Assembly (NCBI RefSeq): GCF_964204645.1
Contig: NC_134033.1
Coordinates: 7,474,231-7,538,230 of the forward strand
Length of the DNA: 64,000 bases
Source of the DNA: Tubulanus polymorphus
Lineage: Eukaryota; Nemertea; Palaeonemertea; Tubulaniformes; Tubulanidae
Direction of reading: 5' to 3'
The translations under genes were made by a program, and so were the position numbers. Below the pieces are notes generated by a model. The model was given only the letters and a program-made list of their open reading frames with translations. It had not been told where the DNA came from and did not search any database. Below are positions 52,498-64,000 of this stretch, in pieces (the first letter of the stretch is position 1; each line of letters opens with the position of its first letter).

Positions 52498-52969
52498 CTA
52501 CAAACATAGAACAAAGAAAGATTAGGATTCAAAAGATTTTTAGATCAACCAATTTCAATATTCACTAATAATTCTTTCAAATAATCTAATGCTAATGCCT
52601 GGATAGATACTGGTCTCCAGAAAATTCGATGGATAGATAGAAACATCCTTTTTGTCCAAACAAATAGACAAATGACAAAGCACAAACATCTGGTCATCAT
52701 AGATCACGAAAATATCTATGAAATTACTACTTTCATAGAGTCAACTTAAACATATATTGCAGTGATAACTACCCAATCTAATAGACCAGTAGCATTTCAT
52801 CCAAAGCTATTATATTATACAGCAACACCATCTACGCTAAAGTTAAGTTGGCAGAAAATGATCCGTTTGTACTGTTACCCAAACATGATGTTACAGACAA
52901 CTTCACCATCTATATTGTTAAGTTTTATCTATTTGGTAGAGCGCATGATTCAATTATTTCTGTTAGGCA

Positions 52970-53483
52970 GATCACAAGCCCGTAGCCAGGATTTTGAAAG
53001 GGGCGTTCATAAATTATAAAAAAGGTTCACTTTTCATGTTTTGTATCCCAGGAAAGCGAGCATCATATGCTTAAAAACAGAATACTGGTTGGGTGCGAAT
53101 TAAGAGAGGGTGGAACTTATTTGATTTGATTTGAAAATTTTGAAAATGGAAACGTTTTAGATGCATTTCTGCCCAAATTCAGTGAATATTTCATATAAAA
53201 ATGTCACTAAAAAATTGTAACTAATCCTCAAAACATTTTCAGGATAAGGTTTTATTAGAATCCAACATTATACACTGGATTCTCATCCTTCATTTATGGA
53301 CACTGGCAAATTTTTTGATAACAGTCTATATCTGTATCATAATTATGAATGTGAGCAAGTGCGAGAGAAGGGAGACGTGAAATCAAGTCTAAGAAATTTT
53401 CTTTGAAAAAAGTGGATCTCGAGATATTGTGGGGGTGCTTTCCCACCCAACGCACATCCCCCCCCCCTGGGTACGGGCCTGTA
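52970..53483. mobile_element. MITE-like element with GCCCGTAGCCAGG ends
   Basis: CAAGCCCGTAGCCAGGATTT at the left. The right end is GCACATCCCCCCCCCCTGGG then TACGGGCCTG, an inverted counterpart with a C run. A related end (CCCCCCTGGCTACAGGCTTG) lies at 54040-54068, so the larger span 52970-54068 may be a nested pair. A further related G/C-run repeat is at 63330-63540. Confidence 0.6.
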
Positions 53484-54772
53484 AGTAACTCTGGATGTTT
53501 AATAGTGTAATTTATAATGTTTGCTAACTACACTCCTCTTGGGTGTTATCCCGCGAATATTTTCGTCACGGCTTTTGTATCTATATCTTCAACATAATGA
53601 ATGCGCATGAGGGCCAAGGGGGGTTAATTTATTCTCTGTCATTGAACATTGCATGTAGTTGTTTCGCCGAGACGTTAAGTGACTGGTGAATTTGAAAATG
53701 ATTTTTTGTATAAATCTGTAATTACTGGAGCAATTCTCATTTTAAAAATATCTATAGAATCAATGGAATGTAATATAAAAGAATACTATGATGAAAATGT
53801 TATTGAAGAAATATGAAAAAAGTTTTTTAAATTCATCAACTATGTTACCGTGTGAGCCTAGTGTAAGCCACATGTGTTTATGTAAACATTATAGGCTAAA
53901 CAACGGACTGCCAGCTGTCGCCGGTAAGATGCTCTGGCCTACACTGTACATCTCAAGTGGTGCCGGGCTCTGAACCTGTTACATAGGCTAAAAATTACCA
54001 AAATCATGAAGGACATTTTCTCAAAAGGGGCGTTCATTCGAACGGACGACCCCCCTGGCTACAGGCTTGGATCACACGTCTATTAAGCCTGGCACATAAC
54101 TTTGGCATCACACACCTTACGCAGTGATGATACAATGATGCAATATATTTATTCTTTGCCTGCCAGGCCTATTTTTCAGGAAATACTGCGCTTTGCCAGG
54201 ATTTCTGTATTTTTCAGATGTTCATAAAACAAAAACTAAACGACATATCTTCATCAAATTTGCTTCATTATGTTCTATTGATATTCGCGTGATTTATTCT
54301 TTTTTCCCTTTCCACACTATTTCGTCGAAAGTACATGGGGTTTTTTACCTTACCGCTGTTTCCGATAAAATCCTTTTAATTTCATTGGGCTCACTATGAT
54401 CTACAGATACTCAGTGCGAATTTTGATGAATCAACATTACAAAAGCACTGTTGGGCCGTAAACATCGAAAATTGAGCCCCATTCAATGAGGCAACATGTT
54501 TTTCATCCCGAGTCATCATCCCGAAGTCCACCACAGGCTGCTCGTCACTTCGATTATCGGGGATTTGTTAAAATGGCCGCCTATGTAAGGTGCACTGTTT
54601 AGCTGTTCCTGCTTAAGTTGGATATAAATACCAAAATATAGCAGCAAAGCAGCGATAACCGGTTTTCTGCTCATCCTCGTTCGTATCTTGATCTTGTCTG
54701 AATATTGTGTCGACGATCGCGTGTAAGCTGATGCAGCCGCAACATGCCATAAAAATCGAAGGGAAGTTAGAA

Positions 54773-55150
54773 TCATGTTCAACTGTCAAAACGGTTTTAT
54801 AAAAGGACGGTTGACAGTCAATGAGGCCAACTTTGAAACCATGGATGACTGAACCAGATGGTTATTTGACTCTGGAAAATGGACTGTTAGGCCTCAATTA
54901 ATCTTTATGGATTTCAAAAAAGCATTTGATAAGGTCCAACATCAGCGATTACTAAATAAGATATTCGGAAACGGTATCAATGATGGGTCGCTTAAATGGC
55001 TCAGCATATTTCCCTGAACGAAAACAGGTGGCCGAATTCAACGAAACTGTCTCATCTTGGAATAAATCGGTCTAACTAGTGGAGTCACGCAAGGTAGTAT
55101 CCTCAGTCGTCTTCTCTTCGCTCTCCTGATAGATGATATACAGAGTAATT
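54773..55150 (+). pseudogene. LINE reverse transcriptase fragment
   Basis: Reads FMDFKKAFDKVQHQRLLNKI, then a break, then GVTQGSIL and LFALLIDDIQ, all standard non-LTR RT motifs (F-DFKKAFD, QGS). The Y/F-ADD motif is absent. The same family occurs inverted at 59990-60395. It lies in the last intron of the GTPase gene. Confidence 0.85.
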
Positions 55151-55344
55151 CAAAATGTACCGGACAGAGTATATTTCCAAAACGACCTAATTTAAAATGT
55201 ACCCAACAAAGCATATTTCCAAAACGACCTAAACAAGCTGTGTTCCGTTCATGGTCAGAAACATGGAAGATGGGCTTCAACATGAAAAGGATACAAACTT
55301 CGGGAACGCGATATGAAGGAAGCCATGAAGAAATCGGAATCCGA

Positions 55345-55845
55345 AATGATAAAACTTAAAATTAAAGTCACTGAAAAAAAATCAATATTCTCGTAGAAAT
55401 AATCCGAGATTCTTTAATATTGAGCATTCTGAGGGTGAGAACTGTAAAGAAATCATTGTGTCGTCTCTAAATAACCATTTGAAAGATCAAATTAAGCCAC
55501 TACATTATGCCGACATTGAAATCACGCACCGAGTGCCCTCAAAAACCCGGTCAACTGGGACCGTTAAGGTTAATGCTGACGCAATCATAGTGAAATTTTT
55601 TGATCGCGAGATTCGAAATATATTTTAATAAAAAGCACCTAAAAGAGGCAGATTTTTATGTGTCTGTAGACTTATGCCCTGAGATGAGCTCTATAAAGAA
55701 GAAAGCTGAAGAATCTGGTTTCTTTGAGAAAGTTTGGGCAAATGCAAATGGGATGCTGTTCGGGAGTAAGAAATCTGATGGATCTAAGCATAAGCTGAAT
55801 CGTCTTGATCCTGCCTTAGCTATAAATTGCAGTCAAACTATGTAA
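55345..55845 (+). pseudogene. LINE ORF1-like fragment (L1/Tx1 type)
   Basis: Reads FFNIEHSEGENCKEIIVSSL, DIEITHRVPSKT, ADAIIVKFFDREIRN, then after a frame change near 55615 YFNKKHLKEADFYVSVDLCP and KVWANANGMLFG. The series of a short beta strand, EG-N-E, THRV, IIVKF, then DL/M is that of L1-like ORF1 RNA-binding proteins. Confidence 0.7.
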
Positions 55846-56096
55846 ATCGCCTGATTGCTGAACAAAGAGAGAACCATGAAAATAAATCACTAAATGGCCT
55901 TGGAAGTACATCATCATCAAAACGTAATTACTGGGTAATTATTAGAAAACTATCGGGTGATAAATTTGATAGTGGTATACCAACTCTCTTTGATCAAGAA
56001 TCAAATAAAGAATGTACCTCGAGTTTCGAAAAAGCTAATTTATTACTGAATTTGGTGACAAAACAAGAGGCCCTATGGGCCTTGAAGCATTGGTAG
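55846..56096 (+). pseudogene. LINE ORF2 linker fragment
   Basis: KRNYWVIIRKLSGDKFDSGI then PTLFDQESNKE and SSFEKANLLLN match the region between endonuclease and RT in non-LTR ORF2 (WxxIRKL...IPxL...KANLLN). Confidence 0.6.
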
Positions 56097-56399
56097 ATTA
56101 TACTGTGGTATTAAGTGGTTATAATGTTTTACATCTGCCGGCAAATCTTCTATGACGATGTTGATTGGAAGGACCACAGACTTAAAGGTCTATTTGTCTA
56201 GTACGATTTTATTCCTGAAAATGAATTTATTTTCTGCCGAACGATTTAGCCTAGGCTATTTGTACTGTTAAACCTCATTAATGCGTTAACACTTTCTGTT
56301 GAAAAGACGAAACTAGTTTATTCTAATGTTTTCCATAATGTCCCAGCCAAGATATTTATATCAATAAAGATTTGGATACAAAAACCCATTTTTACGCAT

Positions 56400-56790
56400 G
56401 AACTGTTATGCCCCATTGAAAAATGAAAACAAAAACAGAACGATTTTTCTGAATGCAATTGCAAGACCCTCTGATTTTAGAGCTCCAAGCTCTGATGCAT
56501 GTATGCATGCAAAACGTTGCAGAGAGCGATGCCGGCGTTGGTGTAACTGAGGCCGGCTGATGATTGTTTGTTTGTCTTTTTGTTTGTTTGGCTTTACGTA
56601 CGTCCTTTGGATCTTGGTTTCCCAAGACTATTCCTATTGGATTGTTCATTTAACCTCACGACGGTACGGCCTTTGAAGTGTTGCCGGCACACTGTTCGCA
56701 GCCAACAGGATCGAACCCACTTGTCACTCAGCATTGATAGTGGATTCAACAGCATCACGCCTAATCTCACTGAGCTACCGAGGCCGCTCG
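56400..56790 (-). mobile_element. tRNA-derived SINE
   Basis: On the minus strand from about 56790: GCGGCCTCGGTAGCTCAGTG carries a pol III A box, and GTGGGTTCGATCCTG, about 60 bases further on, a B box. GCGGCC at the start can pair with GGCTGC after the B box, as in an acceptor stem. The T stem is poor, so it is not a working tRNA. A body and an A/C-rich stretch (CAAACAAACAAAAAGACAAA) follow; the end is uncertain. Confidence 0.65.
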
Positions 56791-57829
56791 ATTCAATTCC
56801 AAAAACTACAGCAAATAACCATCGCAATATTGCAATTTACGACAAACAACGCGTAAATTCAATCACTGTTGTTTAACGTATGGAAAAGATAATAAAAGGT
56901 ATTTTTTCCCGGCGCGCATTACAAAGCGAATCTCTGCTGAGTGCGTAAGAGGGTGCTACCGCCTTATGAGTGCGCAGCAGGCGGGTAGGGCGTCCTAAAG
57001 TGAAAACTTATATTAGAATATAGCCGAATCGAATTTTACAATGTCAGTCAACTGATTGATGATACAACATGGTTGTTCTTGGCGTTCTTAACAATGATAT
57101 TTTCCTCCAATAAACAACTCTGGTAAAATTGAATAAAATGATCTATCTTTATTGGTGATATCGTATCATGGTGGTAGCCTACCGTTTACCGTTTGATGTT
57201 TTGTGTCATCATGAAATGGTTTAAACTTTAGTAAAGGCGTTCCTGCACGATCACATATGGGTTTCAGTCACGAGTAGGCTGCCGTTCCACTGCTCTAGAA
57301 ATACGTACTCTGACGCTGAGAATTAATCCCAAATAATCCCATGGATACTGATAGTTGGAATAACAGTGATATCCAAACACTGTGATATTTATAAACCGGA
57401 GGTACATAATTTTATGTTTTTCTATTCAGAAGAGGCTGTTCCCCATTCTTTACTGCCAATGTCAATGCGGACATATCGCTACGCGATTGTTTAACCCGCT
57501 CTCATCTACCATATAATGAACGAGAAAAATGCGATCGAATAACTTTTTGGACCATTAAATCAGAAATCTGGCGACGCTATGTTGTGGTGAATAATTGAAA
57601 CATTTTTTCGTCATTTTCAGCTGTTTCTAATGTTTTACATGAACGGAGTGACAATTTGAAGTTACTATGAAAATTAGAAGAGTCGGCGCTATTTTTTCGT
57701 ACTACTATTTTCGATCCATTTTACTAGCATTGGCATGATGTCATAGACGTCAACCAATGCTAAAAATATCATAACGTCAAAAACTTCCCGATTTCCCAGA
57801 CCGATGTGTAAATAATGTTACAATTAACT

Positions 57830-57940
57830 TAACATCTCCGGATTGCATCTCCAAATTGATACAACAGTTGCCTATTAATAAAGCCTGTGGTCCGGATGGT
57901 ATAACAAACAGAATGTTAAAAGCTTCATAACATCAGATTG
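57830..57940 (+). pseudogene. LINE reverse transcriptase N-terminal fragment
   Basis: LIQQLPINKACGPDGITNRM then LKAS is the NKACGPDGI motif at the start of non-LTR RT domains. It could be the continuation of the LINE at 55846-56096, separated by later insertions. Confidence 0.7.
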
Positions 57941-58952
57941 GTCTTAGGCCTACTGAATTTCAACCCTCCTAAACATCGTATTCCCACACCTTATTAAACA
58001 GGGATAGGTCTCTGGGGTATTCAATTCGTAAAATCGATTTCATTTTCGGATTATGAAGAAATTGTTTGTAGGCCTACTTCGCTTTGCAGCAATGTTGCCA
58101 AATTTTTTATTGCAAATTTCGTTTGAAGTTCAATCCACGATTCCGTAAATAATCACAACTACTATACTATGCTTGCTTGAAACAGTAAAGCTCAGTCGGC
58201 CTAGAGGTCGCGTACAACTCAATAAACACTTCAAGCGACCTAGAAACGATCTCCTATGCACTGCGGCATTCGAGACGCTCACTCCAAATATCAAGCTTGA
58301 GTCCAGCTTACGGATAAGAATGTGTAATATACAGGCATTGAGTAAATATCCCCTGGATTTGGTAAAGATCGGTATGTACTGTAGGAAAAATAGAATATTG
58401 ATAAATGGTTGAAACCTGCGGTCGAATCACTGGTAGTAATAAATCCATTTATTGATACCTCGTCACCACAACAGCTTTTCTCCCCTGCATTAGTTTGGCG
58501 TGTTTAGGCCTATACGATTCAGTACTCTAATGATTTATCCAATGAAAATATCCAATAAAGAAACTAACTGTTTGAAGCCCACGGCCAAATCACTGGGAGT
58601 AATAAATTTATTTGTACTTGCTTTAATTCTCATAGCGACGAGAACTCGCAGCGGATCTGCGGAGCGACGATGAAAAGACACAAGTTGATTCATCGATCTT
58701 CAGAGTTCGCCAGTGCTTATAATATTTAGAGTAAACTATATCCTGTGGGTCGGTAAGTGTACTGGTGAAGAAAATGGGTAATTGTTAAAATTTACTGTAG
58801 GAAGACCGCGGCTGAATGTGAAATCTTGCAGCAATAAATTCATTTTCACTTAAATTGATTATCGAAGTGACGAGTAGCCTCCAGTGGATTTCGGGATGAT
58901 GAAAAAATGTCGCCGCATTGTTTCCGATACCGCGGGTGATAGGAGTGGTTTA

Positions 58953-59248
58953 TTAACCCCTTCAGTGCTGACCAATTAATACCCTATAGTGCTGAAGATA
59001 ATTTGAAAATTTTCAAACATTCCACCCTAGTGTGTTGAATAACGGGAATACCACTATAGTGCGTCTACACCGCGGCGCGGTGTATCGTTAGTTACTAGTA
59101 TTTCACTATGTTTGACAGGTGCTGCCATTTTTCAATAGAGATAATTACTAATTACTAATTAGATAAATACACTGCAGTGCGATGTACTAGCAAAATCTAT
59201 CACTGATTTATACAACGCACTGTGGTGTAGACGCACTGAAAGGGTTAA
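58953..59248 (-). mobile_element. piggyBac-type MITE, inverted copy of 48041-48346
   Basis: Same TTAA-flanked ends and internal CG-rich palindromes, reverse orientation, about 296 bp with small deletions. It lies in the GTPase intron. Confidence 0.85.
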
Positions 59249-59564
59249 GTTGTGCTACTTTTAGGCCTACGTGGTTAACTGTTTAAAACAAACACAATAT
59301 AATTGTTGTGTTTATTTACGGATTCATGGATTGAAATTCAAACAAAATTTGCGATAGAAGATTCAGCAACATTGCTATGACACATAGTACAAAGATTTGT
59401 TTCTTCGTCCGAAAATGAAATTGATTTTACAAATTGAATACACCATGAGACCTAACCATGTTAAATAGAGGTGTACAATACAATATTTACGAGGGTTAAA
59501 GTGCAATAGGTCTAAGCCTCCTCTGTTACGGAGCCCCGGATGATAAGATCTTTTTTTCGTCCGA

Positions 59565-59895
59565 AACCTCTTTTCGTTCTAACAAATTCTTTTGTCAGAA
59601 CAAAAAGTTTTTCTTTCTAACCGAAAATGTTTTATTCGATCAAACAAAATTGAAAATTTGAAAATGTTCGATCGAACAGAATTGTTTTCATTCGAACTAT
59701 TATTTGAATAAAATTTTTGCTCACCAATTTTTTTTTGTCGGGACAAAAAGTTTTTCCTTCAAACAATAACATAGCTTCTTAAGCTTCTTACTTGAACAAA
59801 TTTTTTGTCAGAAGGAAAAGTTTTTCGTTCGAATAAAATGTATATTGTTCGATCGAACAAATTTTTTTTCATTAGAACAAAATTTTCTTGTTTTT
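59565..59895. repeat. degenerate TTCGAACAAAAA simple repeat
   Basis: Irregular repetition of GTTCGATCGAACAAA, TTTTTCGTTCGAA and GTCAGAACAAAAAG, self-complementary in many places. Confidence 0.7.
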
Positions 59896-59989
59896 CTTGT
59901 TTCTTTGTATCCGATATCCATATTATGCCTTTTCAGGTTGAAGCTAACCATACATGTTTCTGACCATGTACAGGACTGAACTTGATTAG

Positions 59990-60395
59990 GTCGTTTTGGA
60001 AATTTACTCGGTCCTATACATTTAAGATAACTGTCTCTCAGGACAGTGAAGAGAAGACGACTTAGAATACTACCTTGCCTGACTCCACTAGTAAGATCTA
60101 CTTATTTCGAAGATGAGACAGTTCCGTTGATTTCAGCCACCTGTTTTCGATCGGAGAAAACTGCTGAGCCGTTTAAGCGACCCATCATTTGATACTTATA
60201 GTTTGTTTAGTAATCGCTGATTTAGTACCTTATCAAATGCTTTGTCACAATCCATAAAGACTATAAGGCCTAACGGTCGAGATTCAAATAACCATCTGGT
60301 CCAGTTATCCATGGTTTCAAGTAAGCCTAATTGACGTTTGTAGACCTTCGTTTTATAAAACTGTGTTGACCGTTGAACAGGATTCTATTAAATTC
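59990..60395 (-). pseudogene. LINE reverse transcriptase fragment, inverted copy
   Basis: The reverse complement matches 54773-55150: TATGGATTGTGACAAAGCAT (D-KAFD region) and GTGGAGTCAGGCAAGGTAGT (QG region), with many substitutions. Both copies lie in the same intron in opposite orientation. Confidence 0.8.
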
Positions 60396-61029
60396 CCTTC
60401 ATTTTCAATAGCGCGGTGTGACTGAATCGGCATAGATATTATCGTGATCGACACAGTATTCAGACAAGATCAAGAATACTAACAGGGCTGTGCAGAGAAC
60501 TCATTATCGATGATTTGCAGCTATATTCTGGTCTTGCTTTTTCATGTAAAATAAGCGGCATTTCTTCTAAGAGTGATAAAATCTGCAGCAATGACCAGTG
60601 AAAAGGGGGTATTTTGCAGAAAATATGCCCATTCATGCGTGTTCAGTCCCCAATTAAATAAATGACGTCACTAACACAATGAATATAACTACTGACGATA
60701 GTTTGGTTTAGTAGTAAAAGGCATTCAACTAACTGATGTTGTGCGATGAATTTGCCATCTATCGTTTAAGTTAAGAAACAAGTCAACCGTACCAGTACGG
60801 TTTTGCCAGGCAAGTGATGGGAGATATTGAACGTACCAGTTCGTTTTTGGCAGGCAATGAGTTAGGTAAAGTTATACGTGGGAAGTACCCAAACCTTTTG
60901 CACCCTTCCCCCTAAACATCAATAGATCTAGTGAACAATAAAGCAGGCGGTGCCAGTCGATGGGAGGTAAAATTGCAAGGTAACTAGTGGCATTTAATAC
61001 TGTCGGATAGCTTCCTTTTTAGGACTTAC

Positions 61030-61190
61030 TTGTTTTAATCCACGCTGAGTCAATGCTGAACATTCCATATATTTATTCGCGCGTATTTTTGATGCAAGTT
61101 TTATTCCCTGTTCACGTTTAATCGCAGATAGACCCTGACCAGCTAGCTGCGATATCGCTTTTTTATCTTCCCTCAGATCTATTTTTGTTC
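61030..61190 (-). CDS. Rac/Rho-family GTPase, middle exon
   Basis: The exon completes VGTKIDLRED (the T/NKxD guanine-binding motif) and continues through IKREQGIKLASKIRANKYME to CSALTQRGLKQ, where SAL is the third base-binding motif (SAK/SAL). It ends at CAA|GTAAGT; translation beyond is intron, so the frame to 60994 overstates the exon. The insert region (DKKAISQLAGQGLSA) is typical of Rho-family proteins and absent from Ras. Sequence is closest in style to Rac, but RhoJ/Cdc42-like relatives cannot be excluded. Confidence 0.93.
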
Positions 61191-61777
61191 CTACAAACAT
61201 TAAAGCAAAAATTTCAGATGTCTGTCAGATGCATAGGAATTGTGATGATGTAATTTTTTTGTCAAGATGCCTATAAGTACAGCCGACCGGCATTTTTAAT
61301 CGTTACTTTAGGGGTCTGGCTCAAAAATGATGATTTATACGATTAATGAATTAAGTGCATTTTGACTTTCTGCTTTCAATCACCAGTCTTAATGTTTATT
61401 TATGGAACCTGTGCTTTGGCTCCAGTAAAAAATGCATAGAAAAGGTTGAAAATAAATGTTTTTATGATAAGTCTAGAAAATCTTTGGGATCACAGATTCA
61501 AGTTCGGAATGTTAATATCTGAAACTAAGGTATCCCACTACGTCCATGGTGAACAAAAAATTGCATTCATGGAAATCCATTGTCAGAAGAGATAATTGCA
61601 AACCCATTAAAAGGAAGTAACCAGGCAAACAAAAGGTAAGTTTTTGTAATGAATATTCTTTAAAGCAGTTTCTTCAATATCTGACAACAACAAATGATTC
61701 ACCTCAAAAATCACATAGCTCAAGATACATCTGGCTATCTGAGAAAACCGGCAATGATTCAGAATATCACGACTTAC

Positions 61778-61895
61778 CGACTAAAATAATCGGGGCTTCG
61801 GGGCAGTGATGTTTTATTTCTGGAAACCACTTTGTTGTGACATTTTCAAACGACGATGGACTCACTACGCTATAACATATTAAAAACACATCCGT
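61778..61895 (-). CDS. Rac/Rho-family GTPase, earlier exon
   Basis: Acceptor TTCTCTGCAG then [38 protein letters not shown] and G at a phase-1 donor (GTCG|GTAAGT). It joins the next exon to form ILVGT. The TDVFLIC/SFENV/PEI.HHCP pattern is diagnostic of Rac/Cdc42. Exons with the P-loop, switch I and WDTAGQE were not found in 61900-64000 on the minus strand and are expected further right. Confidence 0.93.
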
Positions 61896-62712
61896 CTGCA
61901 GAGAAAAGTAACAAAAAATATATAACATATCATTTTATGCAATTACCAAAGAGGGATCTACCTAAACAAACAACCAGCCGGATAAGATGAGGCCACAAAA
62001 GTAATTGTGTATTTTTATTTATCAAAACACAAGACTGCATAGAAAAATAAAATCTGTAAAAGAGCTTCTAGAAATTTTCATTTCAAAATGATAACAACTA
62101 GGGGTCTAATGACACAATTCATTCTTGATGATCTGAAAATATCAATATTCAACATCCCCTGGTGAACAAATACAGTAATCATTGACCTTGAAAATCACCA
62201 CAATCATAGGACATGTCATGTGCAACAATTTTGCAATTAAGGAAGAAGAAGACAGACCTGCCAATATCAAAAACAGATTTGGAGTAATTTTGATAGTAGT
62301 TTCCTCACCAGTAGAGTAGTTTTGAATAAAAAACTCAAATAAATTGAATAATTTGCCTTCACTAGACGCTGTTAAACATGGATACACATTTGAATAGAAA
62401 TCCTTAAATTTCTGACAGGACTTTTTGTTGCCTGTTAGGCATTAACAGTTGCTGCAGCTTCATTCTTCCACGACTTACTTCACAGAATCTATCATATATA
62501 CAAGACACATGCATATGAGAAGACAGCTCGTGAGGTATTGATTCAACTACGAGATGAATTCCTATCATAGTAATGGATTTTTCCCTGGGACCATATTAGC
62601 CGTGCACCGATAGTAGAGAAATCAATACAATTTTTATTCCATACATGTTGTATCTTTATTGTCGGGACCTGTTTCATTAGAATACGTATTAACCCCAAGA
62701 TCAACTTAATAA

Positions 62713-63230
62713 TTGATATAGCTGCAAAGCAGCGTCAAGGGTATCTGCCTTGCTGGTTTAAATGTCGCAATTGGGAAGAGCACAAAGATTTCACCAAAAT
62801 AATTCTTATCGGTATATAACAATTATTTCGAAGGAGCTCGACACATATCCGGGATTTGTGGATCCACAAGGGCTACCACGTAAAATGTACTGATGTACCT
62901 TAATTGTTTGGCGCTTTCAAAGTTCCGTTGGGAGTTGCATGAACTAATCGTACCCATTGGCATATGGCACTTATGTGTATATGTACTTATACCATGTTTA
63001 TGATTTGATCCAGCTTTGAAACTGAATTTAAAACATGCATTCGTGAAGCATTTTGATAATATTACATCATTTAGATCTTGATTTGTTCTATCAAGAACTC
63101 AATCTTACTCTGATGAGTTGATGTTAAACAGTGATAGGAATATATCTCTGTTAATTTGATAAGACATCTGTATTATTGAAATATTTGAATACATACATAT
63201 GTAAAGTTGTAGATCACCAATAAAGCACTA
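62713..63230. repeat. second copy of the GCTGCAAAGCAGCG repeat
   Basis: Start ATATAGCTGCAAAGCAGCG and end TATTGAAATATTTGAATAC as at 10716-11150; the middle is diverged. 61191-61777 is GTPase intron and 61896-62700 shows only the diverged unit at 62100-62240. Confidence 0.55.
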
Positions 63231-63329
63231 TCATCAATATTATCATAAATTAACAACTGATGGAATCCGAAGCAATGAATCCCTTCAGGTCACATGAATG
63301 TAAAATGTCAGAAAACCCGTTATTGCTGC

Positions 63330-63540
63330 TTTACAGCCAGGGTCTTAGCCAGAAATGAATATGTACGTATCAAAATTGGAACATCCGAAATAATCAGCCA
63401 GTCCAATTCAAGTGGTGCCGCAGGCGATACCCGAGGTACCAAGAGGGGGGGAGCTGGAGTGGGATGTCCCCCCCTCGTCAAAGGGGGATTTGGGGGCCTA
63501 CCCCCAAAGAATCTTGAATTTCGGCCACAATTTAAGTGAT
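63330..63540. repeat. G/C-run repeat tip
   Basis: CAGCCAGGGTCTTAGCCAG, AGAGGGGGGGAGCTGG, TCCCCCCCTCGTC and GGGGGATTTGGGGGCC are the kind of sequence found at the tips of abundant marine-invertebrate DNA elements, as at 52970. The open frame across it is not coding. 63541-64000 shows nothing. Confidence 0.45.
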
Positions 63541-64000
63541 TTTAAGAGCACTTGGAGTCAGAGGAATGGATAGGTATAAAACCTGTCTGAATGTGATAGA
63601 AAATGATAGAAATGAATGAAAAAAAAACGAAGCTTAATTCAACTGAGATCTAAGTATGTATATATTTATTTATCATTTACTAGGACTTTCAGAGGTTGAG
63701 CAATGTGACTAGACACTTGTCTCAGCACTGATCTACATAACAGCTGTTTGTAATACTTCCATACCATGATAGGTGCAGAAGCTATCTTTTAGTTTGCAGG
63801 CTACAGTATCATGACATACATGCACGTACTCCACAAGGGGTTATCATTTATTTATTGTAAAGGGTCAGATGGATACACATGCAAAATAAACAAAACGCCT
63901 GCTATGTTTATACAGCCTGTCATTTTTAAGAAAATCTTCATATTCTGACCAGTCTTGACCAAACTTTCCGGTCCCGTCAATTTCAGTTTTTCATTTTCTC

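Noticed and set aside
54516-54782. Minus ORF sharing RKPVIAAL with the capsid-like ORF at 10457-10813
   Set aside because: The shared peptide comes from the dispersed GCTGCAAAGCAGCG repeat, not from a common gene.
56700-56790. A real tRNA gene on the minus strand
   Set aside because: A and B boxes and a partial acceptor stem exist, but the T stem and anticodon arm do not fold properly and a SINE-like body follows.
60994-61029. Codons after GLKQ as the GTPase C-terminus
   Set aside because: A clean GTAAGT donor follows CAA, and the true C-terminus with CAAX is at 52420-52497.
62142-62387. 81-aa minus-strand ORF
   Set aside because: Part of it lies in the CGCCCCCTGGTGACC repeat unit; no motif.

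Overview
The window is animal (metazoan) nuclear DNA, most likely from a marine invertebrate. It is AT-rich and intron-containing, and mobile elements fill most of it. Evidence for a metazoan comes from a Rho-family GTPase gene with GT-AG introns, an intact BEL/Pao retrotransposon, two Ty3/gypsy copies, LINE and tRNA-derived SINE fragments, several MITE families and a Polinton/Maverick-like virus-derived element. I cannot name the species; a lophotrochozoan such as a mollusc is only an impression.

Layout. 1-6650: decayed Ty3/gypsy copy 1 (+ strand), with RT, RNase H and integrase, a 49-bp array carrying TATATAAAG motifs, a third ORF with SGNH-hydrolase features, a polypurine tract and a 3' LTR. 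6868-9148: a ~50-bp satellite interrupted by a 1.55-kb insertion. 9155-10715: virus-like segment A, with a 111-bp palindrome, a 118-aa gene, a zinc-ribbon gene and a capsid-like gene. 10716-14255: dispersed and tandem repeats. 14256-18576 (- strand): a multi-exon gene joining an SGNH-hydrolase domain, Cys/His-rich segments, a SUMO-interaction-like motif and a Ulp1/C48-like cysteine protease. 18754-24690: virus-like segment B. Its left 790 bp exactly repeat segment A. It holds a broken protein-primed type DNA polymerase B gene that is itself split by a 933-bp Harbinger-like element.

24691-35338: decayed gypsy copy 2, split by a full-length BEL/Pao element (25538-31876) with two 331-bp LTRs that I read as identical, a GGTAT target duplication and one open gag-pol frame. 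The gypsy copy also carries the SGNH-like third ORF, interrupted by a 267-bp MITE. 35339-52400: mostly gene-free sequence with foldback and MITE elements, including a 1.7-kb inverted repeat and a TTAA-flanked piggyBac-type MITE. 52420-61895 (- strand): three exons of a Rac/Rho-type GTPase, the last two separated by an 8.5-kb intron full of LINE, SINE and MITE pieces. The 5' exons, including the P-loop, were not found and probably lie beyond 64000.

Two points stand out. SGNH-hydrolase-like domains appear in three separate mobile or mobile-adjacent genes. The virus-like element ends in long perfect-looking hairpins and repeats the same upstream block in front of two different genes. The BEL frame is open for 5.5 kb, so frameshifts elsewhere are probably real decay and not poor base calling.
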